Positions 32,979 to 43,219 of a stretch of DNA of 64,000 bases are shown here, in pieces. Numbering within the stretch: position 1 is the stretch's first letter; every line of letters starts with the position of its first letter. The translations under genes and the position numbers were made by a program. The notes under the pieces were generated by a model. The model was given only the letters and a program-made list of their open reading frames with translations, was not told the DNA's origin and did no database searches. This DNA comes from Rotaria socialis (taxonomy: Eukaryota; Rotifera; Eurotatoria; Philodinida; Philodinidae): positions 1 to 64,000 of the forward strand of contig CAJNYU010003295.1 of the NCBI GenBank assembly GCA_905331475.1, in the 5' to 3' direction.

Positions 32979-35961
32979 ATGTCCGAGGAGAAAACTATCG
33001 ATCGTTCCGAAGTAGAAAACTTACTAAAACGAAGATTTTTTTATGATCAATCATTTTCAATTTATGGTGGTGTCAATGGTCTATATGATTATGGCCCAGT
33101 TGGTTGCGCCATAAAATCAAATATTTTAAATCAATGGCGCCGGCATTTTATTCTCGAAGAACAAATGCTTGAAATCGATTGTTCGATTTTAACACCTGAA
33201 GTTGTTCTCAAGTAGATTTACCTATTTTGTTTTGCAGAAAAAAATATTTTCTTTTCTCCTGTTAGAGCATCTGGTCATGTGGATCGATTTGATGATTTTA
33301 TGTTGAAAGATACTCAAACAGGCGAATGCTTTCGAGCTGATCATTTAATTGAAAGTAAACAAGAATTTTCTATATTTTTCTTTCGGCCTACTAAAACTAT
33401 TTCGTTTCTTTTATCGATAAGATCATCTTGAAAAGTTGCTTGAAATTAAAGAGATTTCAGATGAAAAGAAATCGGAAATGAAACGAATATTGCCACAGGT
33501 AAATCTAGATAATTAACTCGTATGAATACAATAATCAATTGTATTTAGATTGGCAATATGAATGCTGCAGGCTTAGATCAACTTGTAAAACAATATCATA
33601 TAAAAGCACCGAATACTAATAATGATCTTTCGGAGCCAATTGCTTTTAATTTAATGTTTTCAACTACAATCGGTGCGACTGGCCAAGTCAAAGGGTAAAT
33701 TAATTGTGACGTAGAATCTATTGTACTATCACTATTGATTTAGTTATTTTCGCCCGGAAGCTGCTCAAGGCATGTTTGTTAATTTTAAACGGCTATTGGA
33801 ATTTAACCAAGGTCGATTACCATTTGCGGCTGCACAAATCGGTAATGCATTTCGAAATGAAATCTCACCAAGATCAGGTTTACTTCGAGTTCGGTACGTT
33901 AATTTCTTTGTTTTTTGCCATTAATTTAGTTTCCGGAGTCTAATACATCATTGCTTTATGGCTAGAAAGAGAATTCATATTGATCTCTTTCTTCAAAAAA
34001 ACAAAAGAAAGCAATCTTATCAATTGCTATTTCATCGATTTCCTTCCTTTGTCTTGAATACGCGCATGCAACCTGAAAGTGTTCCGTCAACTTGAAACAG
34101 ATGATGCAATTAAATCATCGTTTAGCCTTTGCTATCCTCTAACCGTTGGATCCTAACTGATCTGATAAGTCTATTTTTTTCTCTTCTGTTTAGTGAATTT
34201 ACAGTGGCAGAAATCGAACATTTTGTTGATCCAATGGATAAGACTCATCCGAAATATGAAACTGTAGCTGATCTTGAGATTCAACTTTATTCAGCCAACA
34301 ATCAAGCCAACGGTGAATCGACGCAATTAGTTCGGCTCGGTGATGCTGTTCGCTCGAATGTAATCAATAACGAGACACTTGCTTATTTTATCGGTCGAAT
34401 TTATTTATTTTTCACTAAAATTGGTATTGATAAAACTCGAATTCGTTTTCGGCAGCACATGAGTAACGAAATGGCTCATTACGCTAGCGATTGTTGGGAT
34501 GTTGAATGTAAAATAAGTTACGGTTGGATTGAATGTGGCGCTTGTGCAGATCGATCATCTTATGATTTGAATCAACATATAAGATTTAGTGGTCAAAGAC
34601 TGACTGCTACACGACAGTTATCTACAGCTAAAACAATTCTAGTTAGCGAGAAAAAAATAAATAGTAAAGCAATTGGTCAATCATTTCGAGCAGATGCCTC
34701 AAAAGTGATGCAATATTTACAAAATTTGTCCGAACATGACGCTCGAAGTTTACATGAAAAACTTCAGCAAGCACATGAGAAAATCGCCATCGACGATAAA
34801 GAATTCATTGTCACAACAGCAATGTTTACAGTTGAAACAGCTGAAAATATTGTTCAAGGTAAAAATTTCTAGAGAATTTTCTATATCTTATTGGAAGATT
34901 TTTACTATTAGTGGAAGAGTTCATTCCATGCGTCATTGAGCCAACATTTGGCATTGGTCGTATCTTGTATACAATGTTGGAACATAACTTTAAAGTGCGA
35001 TCACAAGATGAGCAACGCAAGGTAATGAGATTTTTAGAATGCTTCGATTCCTTGGAAAAGATGCAAACAAGATAAATCTTAATATGATTCTCAGAATTTT
35101 TTTATTCAGCTCAAGAAATGCCGCCAATAGTAATAAACCTTACAATAGTCAACTCGAAAACTTAGTATTTTTTCTATCAGTAATGCAAATAGGCTGTCTG
35201 ATTTATTATGTTTTCTTTGAATTTTGCTGAGTAAAGATCAAAGATAATATTTATCGCAGTATTATCCTATCGATAATCTAGGATTATCTGGGATGATGTC
35301 AGCCATCACAAAAAAATAAAGCTCCTTATCTAAATGTTTACTCGGATGCCAATGCAAATCAAGATATGAATCTAGTTCCTATTTCACTTGCGCGTACTCT
35401 AAACACGCGCTTCTTATATATTGTCTATAATAAATTCATTTCTTTCAGTATTTTACATTACCACCATCAATTGCGCCATATAAATGTGCGATTTTACCAT
35501 TGAGTGGTAATGCAGAATTTAAACCATTTACTAAACAAATATGTATGTTTATCTATTTGAAATATATATTCTATTAATTTTCTTGTTCAATATGCTTAGC
35601 TGATCTTTTAACTCAAGCCGGTATTTCGTATAAAGTCGATACTAGTAGTAGCTGTATTGGTAAACGTTATGCACGCTGTGATGAAATAGCTATTCCGTTT
35701 GCGGTCACAGTTGATTTCGATACGTCACTACAACCGCCTTCCATCGCATTTCGTGAATTGAATTCTATGAAGCAAATTCGTGTTCCAGTAAGTATTATTT
35801 CGATGGAAACGAAAAAACAGTTAGCTTATGTTTTTTAGATTGATGAAATTGTATCTGTGGTTCAACGGTTGTCAACAGAGCAAACAACGTGGACGAAAAT
35901 CTCAACAATGTATCCGATGTTTACAGAACAGCAAAATCGAAAAGTAGAAAATGAAGAGTAG
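32979..35961 (+). CDS. GARS1: Glycyl-tRNA synthetase (class II, eukaryotic type)
   Basis: Charges tRNA-Gly with glycine. Ten exons join in frame (32979-33211, 33266-33354, 33422-33498, 33549-33694, 33744-33893, 34194-34858, 34912-35021, 35449-35542, 35600-35787, 35839-35961), giving 624 residues. Class II motif 1 is in [20 protein letters not shown], motif 2 in [16 protein letters not shown], and motif 3 in [17 protein letters not shown]. The anticodon-binding domain has [19 protein letters not shown] and [14 protein letters not shown]. There is no N-terminal WHEP domain and no obvious mitochondrial presequence: the catalytic core begins within 15 residues of the ATG. Near the C-terminus the usual R-x-R-D-S stretch reads [11 protein letters not shown]. 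The 427-bp intron 7 and 300-bp intron 5 are long for this window. A second, organellar form may exist elsewhere. Confidence 0.96.
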
Positions 35962-37495
35962 AAAAACAATTTTTTTCTTCGATACGAAATAAAATCTTTG
36001 AGAAAAAGAATTGAAGTAGTGAATAATATAGTTATGATTCAATAGATACAGAAAGAGCAGCTGGTGCACAAAGAAAAAAAGCAGCAAACTTGAGATAATA
36101 AACATTACAAGTTTGTTTTTAGTTTACAAATATGTTGCACTTCAAGTTCTAGGAAAATTTAACTTCTGTCCACACTGGTTAATATATATCGAAAAATGAG
36201 GTAAGACTGCAAGACAACAGCAACAAAAAAAAGATTACAACAGAAAATGACAATAGGCTTTTAGGATTATGGTGACCTTGAAACTTCCTGTTTTTCTTGA
36301 ATCACGGACTGTTAGTATTTTTTGCTTCTAAGAGCCTCTCTGCTTCCACGGTACCATATATTTTGTTTTTATCTTGGTTTAAACTAACAGGAGGCAAACA
36401 AGAGAAAATGCATGCACCATAAACTTGCTACTTCCAAGTCTATACCACATAATATAAACCTACCAGCGCCATAGTTTCATTAGTGTATTAAAAATGTTGA
36501 TAAAACTCTTGTCGAAGTTTTTTCTATATATTCTTAATTTCAAGTTCTATAAACTTTTTGAAATGTACGAAGCATAAGAAAAATAAAATTTGCTTTCGCA
36601 TGCCGTAACGCTAATAAGATGAAGATTTAATGAAAAGCATTCTTATATCGACTTTCTTTTTAAGAACACGTGAAGTAGATAATAATTTTCTCAAATGCTG
36701 TTTCAATGTATCGTTGAGTAATGGATGCCGTTTAATATAGAGTTTTCATTCAATACTATTGCTTGAATATATATATATATACTGTGTGACCCGTATTCAA
36801 TTGCAAAGTATTGCCTTAGTCAACACGTGGGTTTTTCGACCATATCCTGTCAGAAAAAAGCATTTTTCTCAGTTTATTGATCTAGATATTTATATTGAAC
36901 AAACGATCTAATTTCTCATCGAACATGGTTATTTATAAATCGAAGATTCTTTTGTATCAGCAACGCTGTATCGTTGATGGTTGCTGATTTTTGTCAGCAA
37001 AGTATTATAAAAACGAACAGACGAACTTTCGTATTAGATGCTACTGGCTTTTTTTTCTTTGAGCGTTTCGTAAATAGTAATTGGATATTGTACCCTATGA
37101 AATAATGTCGATCGCTGATCTGATAGTCTAACCGTGTATTTTGTTTTCAAAACGAGTATCCACTAATGAATATCGTGAGAAATTAATAACTTCAATTGCT
37201 CTACAGGAACCTATGAGGCAAGTCGAATCATGATATAGAAATAAAATATTTATGGAATGAAAAATAAATTGGATCTCTACTCGTAGAATATTCTTTTCGG
37301 ATCGAATGCTTTTTTCTCGTGATCAAATCTATCTAGAATAAGTGCTAAAGAATAACCGTAAAGTTTTCTACTACCACCAAACGTGATCATTCTATGATTA
37401 AATACCCACACCCTGAATAACATCACGTTGTGTTACATGAACTACTTCCTTATTAAGGCGTTAGACAACTGCGGAAACGGATAGAATGTACCAGT
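35962..37495. other. Intergenic, no gene seen
   Basis: AT-rich. A small (AT)n tract lies at 36768-36781, and a short inverted pair 'atcagcaac'/'gttgctgat' near 36955-36990 could form a hairpin. No supported exon. Confidence 0.5.
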
Positions 37496-37549
37496 GGGGG
37501 GCGGGGGGGGGGGGGGGGGGGGGGGNNNNNNNNNNCCCCCCCCCCCCCC
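37496..37549. other. Assembly gap: poly-G, ten Ns, poly-C
   Basis: Six Gs, one C, then 23 Gs run to 37525. Ten Ns (37526-37535) and 14 Cs (37536-37549) follow. A fixed run of Ns between homopolymers is a scaffolding gap or low-quality join, so the true sequence is unknown. Exons of the next gene could be missing here. Confidence 0.9.
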
Positions 37550-37691
37550 TTTCTCTCTGATTAATAATATCACACTTCATCATGATGTTTGCACATTTGA
37601 CTTCCATATGAATTTTGCCAATAGCGTTTTTTCTCTATATGAAAAAGAAACTTATTCGCCAATATATTAGTTTTATTCTTTATTGTCATAG

Positions 37692-38802
37692 AAAAACAGT
37701 CAATCGAACGTTATCAGAAACAAATAAATGCAAGAAAGTCGATGAACAAGGCATGGCGCTTCGATTTCATCGTAAACGAGAACGCCGAAATGCTCTCTCG
37801 GATTTATCAGCAACAAGTACAAATTCAAGCACAGCCTATCATCAACATCATAACCAACTAGTTGACCGTATTCGACAACTTGAAGAAGAAGTCGTAGTAC
37901 CTGATTTTAATCGTCCTCAACGATCACCGGTCTATTCACCGTTTACACCAGTGACGCCATGTTCAAATAGTAGTTCGTATGGTTTGTCCACGTATCCATC
38001 CTCGATGAATTTTCCAATGAATTTGATTTCACCAAATGGACCTGTGCCAACGCAATCAAATGGACTATCGACGAAGATTCTTGAACGTGCCCATGAAATT
38101 CCCGAACGGTTTGATATTAAATCTAGTTAACTATTGTATAGATGTTAATAGGTTTTATGTAGATTTTGGATTAATTGGCAAGAAAAACAAATGCAAAATC
38201 GAATAGAACAACTCGAATCTATCAAAGATAAATTAACTATTTCGAATGAACCCCAAAAAAAACGAGTAAATCAATTACGTCGACAATGTCATGTTACTCC
38301 TCCTCAAACGGCATCCTTCACTAGAATGTCTTCGGCAACTACGGATAGTGAAGCATCTTCACCTGTTACAAACAATCGTAGTTTATTTAGTTTTGACCAA
38401 CGATCCATCAATAAAGTCAATGAAAACAATCGAAATCGTCTAAAGACGTCGCTACCGATGAAACAAAATTCGCAATCAACACTTGATCGTTCTCGTTTAA
38501 CTATATTTCTACCACACTCCTACACACATTTACCTGAGAAAACAACGATTGCTAATAAAAATGCTCGATCTATAACTAAATCATCAGCAGAAAAAACAAA
38601 CGATATTAAACAAAATAGCATACAAAGAATTCCATCTACAAATAGCGTTGAAGATATAGCGCAAATCGATACTGAATTTAATCTTACATTACTTGTACGA
38701 GAAAATCGAGATCAGACAAATCCATTACTATATTCGAAAATGATTCTCAATCGTACGGTTGAATTTCAATCATTATCATCGAAAAAGAATCCATCCAAAT
38801 AA
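37692..38802 (+). CDS. Unrecognised Ser/Asn-rich protein with short coiled coils (5' end uncertain)
   Basis: An open frame runs from an acceptor-like TCATAG (37686-37691) to 38108. A 54-bp intron (38109-38162, donor GTTTGA) can be removed in frame, and exon 2 continues to TAA at 38802. Near the start is a basic segment, ALRFHRKRERRNALSDL, then a predicted short helix VDRIRQLEEEVV, a Pro/Ser-rich stretch (RSPVYSPFTPVTP), and after the intron a second helix MQNRIEQLESIKDKL. The remaining ~190 residues are Ser/Asn/Thr-rich and look disordered. Possible starts are ATG 37753, ATG 37639 (which would add a hydrophobic stretch), or exons further left across the gap. No family is recognised. A cytoskeletal or signalling adaptor would fit, but that is a guess. 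Confidence 0.5.
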
Positions 38803-40380
38803 CAAAATGAACCATCCTAATGGTAATCTAGAATTACTTTCAATGTCTTTTTTTTGCTTCTTTTTTTTTTACATACAAGTTTCATCTGTTGATCAAGATA
38901 TTTAAAAAGCAGTCCAACAGAAAAGATTTCTTTTACAGTCTTCGATCTTCTAAAATGTGTAATCATCATATAGCAGATAAATAATTAAATAAAAATGCTT
39001 TTCTCGAAACCTATTCGATCTATATTTCTCATGTCAAGTTTGACGGGCTTTGAACTTTGATTACCACATAAACAACTATTTTTCACCTGACATGCACTTA
39101 TTTCTTCGTTATGAATTCTCCCTCGAATTCGATTCGCCCAATGAATATTATGACGAGACTATATTTAGTAGTTTGAGAGCTAGATTGATAAGAAAATATA
39201 AATTTTTATCGTTCTGCCAATGAAATTATTGTTCATTGTTTTTCGAAAACAAAAAAATCCTTTTACAGTTTGTTTGTCTAACGATTACTTGTACGGGTTT
39301 GGTGGAAAAGGCCGAAAGGGAAAACGCCGAAAAGTGAGTTTTTTGATAATTTTAGAGAAAACTAAAAATTTATTTTCTAAATTGGTGTGCGCATATACGT
39401 CGCATCCATGTTCAGTACAAACCCAATACTTTTTTGATGAGGACGTTTTATTGCATTTGAACATACATTGGTTAAATATTAGTCGTTAAGAATGATATTT
39501 CGCTGTCCTTTGCCAACGATTGAAGAGAAATTTATTTGTTAGTTGTTTTCGCCAGACTGATTTATATATATATATAGTATACGCTAACAATGAACAAGTA
39601 TTGACTATAGACGAGGAGGACAACGAATTTAACTTATCCCACTAACAACCAATACCAACTCAAAAAATAAATATCGTTATCTATAGACATCTTTTTCATT
39701 CTACGTTTTCCTTTTCAAAATGTTTCTACTTTCTCCTCTTGCAGTTTTTCTTCGGCACTTTTATTAATTATACTTTTTCATTTCGACATTTTCCATTCGG
39801 CGTTTTCCGCCAATTCGACTTGTACAATTAATCCACAATAAATAAAACATCATCAAATTGAAATCACGTCTTCTTTTTTGTTTTCAGTAAAACAGGAAAA
39901 GAAAAATGTTAACAAGCTCTTCTATACTGTAATTATTTCCGATGAAAGCACATAACATGGAAACAAGAATTATAGAAATCTCCAATAAGACATGCTCACA
40001 ATTAGAGAGAACCGCGCCATTCATCTTTTGGCAACATATTGCACTTATTAATGCAAAAAATAAACAAGGTCAAACGGAGAGGAGACGAAGAAGAAAAAAG
40101 AAAGAAACAAATATTCACAATCAATAAACGATTTGAGTAGCAGCGCCTGTCTACATGTTTTTTTTGCTTTGGCTCTCAATAGAAACTCCATTTCTCATGT
40201 CAATAAACAGAAGAGAATAATTGAAAGACGAAAACTTGAATTTCAAAACAAATATTAATAAGATCATTGACAAAAACAAAGAATAGGTAGAGAGTGCATT
40301 ATTTTATTCCTCTAACAGAAAATTGAATAGTTTTGCTTGGTGCTTTGTTTTTGTGTTACAGTTACAGTTGCATTTATATA
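38803..40380. other. Intergenic with an inverted GC-rich motif
   Basis: No supported gene. The motif 'gaaaacgccgaa' near 39319 recurs inverted as 'ttcggcgttttc' near 39797, about 0.5 kb apart, set in phrases such as 'acttgtac' on both outer sides. This may be a degraded transposon. Confidence 0.45.
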
Positions 40381-41708
40381 ATGACTGATGAACCTGGTAT
40401 TAGTAAACGTCATACCTCTACAGGTCAAAATGCAAAGAAAAAAGAAAACATTCGAGTTTTTGTTCAACGAAAACGTTTACCCTATGTTACGCACACGAAA
40501 CCAAATACCATCGAACAATTAACATCAATTATAGAAAAACATTTGAATGCCAACAAAAAAATTGCTCGAAACAACAAAAATATTATTGTTGTTAATTATA
40601 AACCGGTTTATATGAATAATCGCCAACAAAAATCGACCGAACCGAAACCATTAGGAACATTACCAGCATCAAAAGATAATATTTCAGCGGCAACTCAAAA
40701 TGATCAAACAACCAAAATGACACCGATAACAAATAGATCACGTCTTTTAAATCCGCCACCATTTTCAGTAGACGTACCTGATGTTGAAGATCCATTAGTA
40801 TTTATTGAAATGATGTATCAACAATTATTTACTGACGATGGTCAATTACGTAGTGGAGCTCAGCCAACAAAATTAGCCAATTGTGTTAAAGAAATCGTAA
40901 CACAATCAAGAAGCAATTCAATCGTACACAAAGATTCCTTAACACCAGCACGTATACATCATGAGAAACGTGTATTGACACCAGTCGATCCTTCGATGAT
41001 GTCATCGAAACGAACATCGCTATCATCGCCATGTTTCTTAGCGAATACATTGAATAAAGGCGATGCAGAAAAGCAAGTAGACGATGACGACGACGACTTC
41101 TACGCATTGTTGCAAGCAACTAGAACTCCGAATGCATCTCGAAGGTAATGCAATTACGATTGATAGTTTTTTGAATAGCTTTAGCTTTTTGCAGAAGTTC
41201 AAATCAATCAAGTCTCGGTAACGCAGAAGTTCATTTACAACAACTTCATGCATTTGTCAATTCCTACTGTCACAATGACCAGCGACAAGCAAAAAATCGA
41301 ATTCGAAATGATCGCTTCTCTGCTGACGATACTGATAATGAGGATTTTGATGGTTTTTCGGATTTCAATTCCTATCGTAGAACAATGCGCACATCATTAC
41401 CAGCAAGTATCGATGAAGACATGACTCATACGGATTCGAAACTTTTGTCTTCATCTGGTTATCAATCATTACAATCAAGAAAACGAGTGAGCCATAAAAT
41501 GCCTGTAGAAATCGATCCTCACTATTGTTCACATTGCATACGTACACCAACAATAACCATCATTCCGCCAACGAAATCATTGAGTTTGATGCAACCATTG
41601 CGAGATATGGCCACGAATTTTTTTCATTTTGTTATTGTTTCGAAAAATATTCTTCTTCTACCTTTATGCATTTTTCTTCTACGCCAACGATCAATCATTG
41701 TCCAATGA
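40381..41708 (+). CDS. Unrecognised basic, low-complexity protein, 425 aa
   Basis: ATG at 40381 opens exon 1 to 41144. A 50-bp GT..AG intron follows, and exon 2 (41195-41708) ends in TGA; phases fit. The N-terminal 90 residues are Lys/Arg/Asn-rich (IRVFVQRKRLPYVTHTKP) and may bind nucleic acid or microtubules. The middle holds DVPDVEDPLVFIEMMYQQLF, a plausible conserved helix. A run of six Asp precedes FYALLQA, and a Cys/His cluster (DPHYCSHCIRTP) sits near residue 365. The last 30 residues are hydrophobic and end in a basic tail, so the protein could be tail-anchored; alternatively that part is 3' UTR read through a missed intron. An acceptor-like TTACAG lies a short way before the ATG. No family is recognised. 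Confidence 0.6.
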
Positions 41709-42504
41709 TAGAAGGAAAGAAAACAACGTCCATGAATATCTTTTCCGTGCGAGACATAAACTTTGTTTTGATTATCATATTTTGTACATTTTTACTGTAG
41801 TATATAATTATGTAATAATGCAGACATTTAAAAAGAAACGCATAACAGTATTTAGACTGATGTAGTTTCTTACTTATAGCATCATTTAAGTTATTTATCT
41901 ATTGAAGTGTTTTTATGAATTCAGAAACAATTGATAATGTGTTTTTAGGTAAATTATCTTTACTAAATAGCGATGAAGAGACTCTTTCTGGTTTGTTCAT
42001 CACAGATGCTGATAGTTGCAATTGACTGAAATGCCAATCAAAATTATTTCTTTGACAGATGCTTTTAATTGTTCAGATAAAAATCTGCTCTTTGTAAAAC
42101 ACTAAAAAAAATGAGTGGGTTCCTACCAAAATTTAATTCAAATTTATTCAGCTGTTTTTATGCGTTCCAACAGTCTTTGGCCGTATCTTGACATCTCATA
42201 GAAAAGCAAATGCTCCTATCGAGTTTTATTAGCATAACTTTACCTAATGAATAATTTAATATGACAAATATTTACAGCTTATTATTTCTTTTGAGGCACA
42301 AGAATGAAAACAGTGCCTATGAAAGAAAAGCATGTCAGTAATAAATCCATCATTGAAGCGGCTCAAGTTTTGGAGATTACATTTAATTCTATTTCAACAA
42401 TTTGTAGGATCTTTGGTTTCATTTATTTTATATAAAAGACAAAATACATTGATTTATGAAAATCTCTAGTGTTATTTATGTAACATAGCAAAAAAAAACA
42501 ACGA
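41709..42504. other. Intergenic between convergent genes, no gene seen
   Basis: Contains the 3' ends of the plus-strand gene to the left and the minus-strand RS-rich gene to the right. Frames here overlap each other and are AT-driven. Confidence 0.5.
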
Positions 42505-43219
42505 TCACCAAACAGGTCTTTGTAAAGGAAGAACAGGTGAACCAGAACGAGGTACGAGATAAGGGGAGCCAGCGCGTGGTGCGAGATAAGGGGAGCCAGC
42601 GCGTGGTACGAGATAAGGGGAACCAGCGCGTGGTGCGAGATAAGGGGAACCAGCACGTTGTGGCGCATTGCCATACGGCTGCATATTGTAATATGGAGGT
42701 TCAGGACCAACGAATGGTGGACCTCGACGACGCTGTTCATCATCGGACGACGACGATGACATTGATCGAACACGACGATTACGTGAATGCGATCGATGAC
42801 GAGATGCCTGACGTGAACGAGGTCGTTCATATGAACCACTTCCGAATCGGTTTGGGCTAACTATTGGAGGTGGTGGTCCATAATTGAATGGATATTGTTG
42901 ATTGGGAAAGTCACCGCCAGCACCATTGATTACTACAGGTTCACCAAAACCTGATCGAAATGGATTTGGCATTGGTGATAGACCGAAATTGGCTGGAGGA
43001 AATGCAGAGCCACGCATAATATTACCGTTTGGAAATGAAACACCACCATTAGGAAATACTCCAGTATTGTAAAAGTTTCCATAACTTCCCTGAGGTAGAA
43101 CACCTGGGAATTGAGCTGGAAAACCACTATTACCATAAAAACCTCCACCGTATGAATTCCTAATAATGAATATAGAAACTGTTAAATGTAAACTTTAAAC
43201 TCTTTTCTAGTACTTACAT
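42505..43219 (-). CDS. Gly/Pro/Asn-rich protein with RS tract and GSP repeats; split start codon
   Basis: On the minus strand AT (43219-43218) is followed by a canonical 58-bp intron GTAAGT...TTAG (43217-43160), and the next exon starts with G at 43159, restoring ATG AAT TCA TAC. The frame then runs to TGA at 42505, giving 218 residues. The protein is low-complexity: an N-terminal Gly/Asn/Phe/Tyr-rich part (NSYGGGFYGNSGF), a basic RS region (RPRSRQASRHRSHSRNRR), a Ser/Asp stretch (SMSSSSSDDEQ), then 9-residue tandem repeats RAGSPYLAP/RAGSPYLVP before the end. Composition suggests an RNA-binding or splicing-related, phase-separating protein, or a structural secreted protein without signal peptide; neither is proven. 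Without the intron the first ATG in the frame would be internal (43017), dropping the conserved-looking Gly-rich part. Confidence 0.7.
42551..42658. repeat. 27-bp coding minisatellite, four near-identical units
   Basis: Units start at 42551, 42578, 42605 and 42632, each encoding nine residues of the RAGSPYL(A/V)P type on the minus strand. Ala- and Val-encoding units alternate, so the array may have grown as a 54-bp pair. A diverged fifth unit follows at the C-terminal side. Confidence 0.9.

Noticed and set aside
41525..41865. Two overlapping frames at the 3' end of the 40.4-41.7 kb gene
   Set aside because: Shadow frames of exon 2 and its 3' UTR; the exon 1 phase leads to the stop at 41708.
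42537..42860. Plus-strand repeat frame
   Set aside because: Antisense of the minisatellite in the RS/Gly-rich gene.
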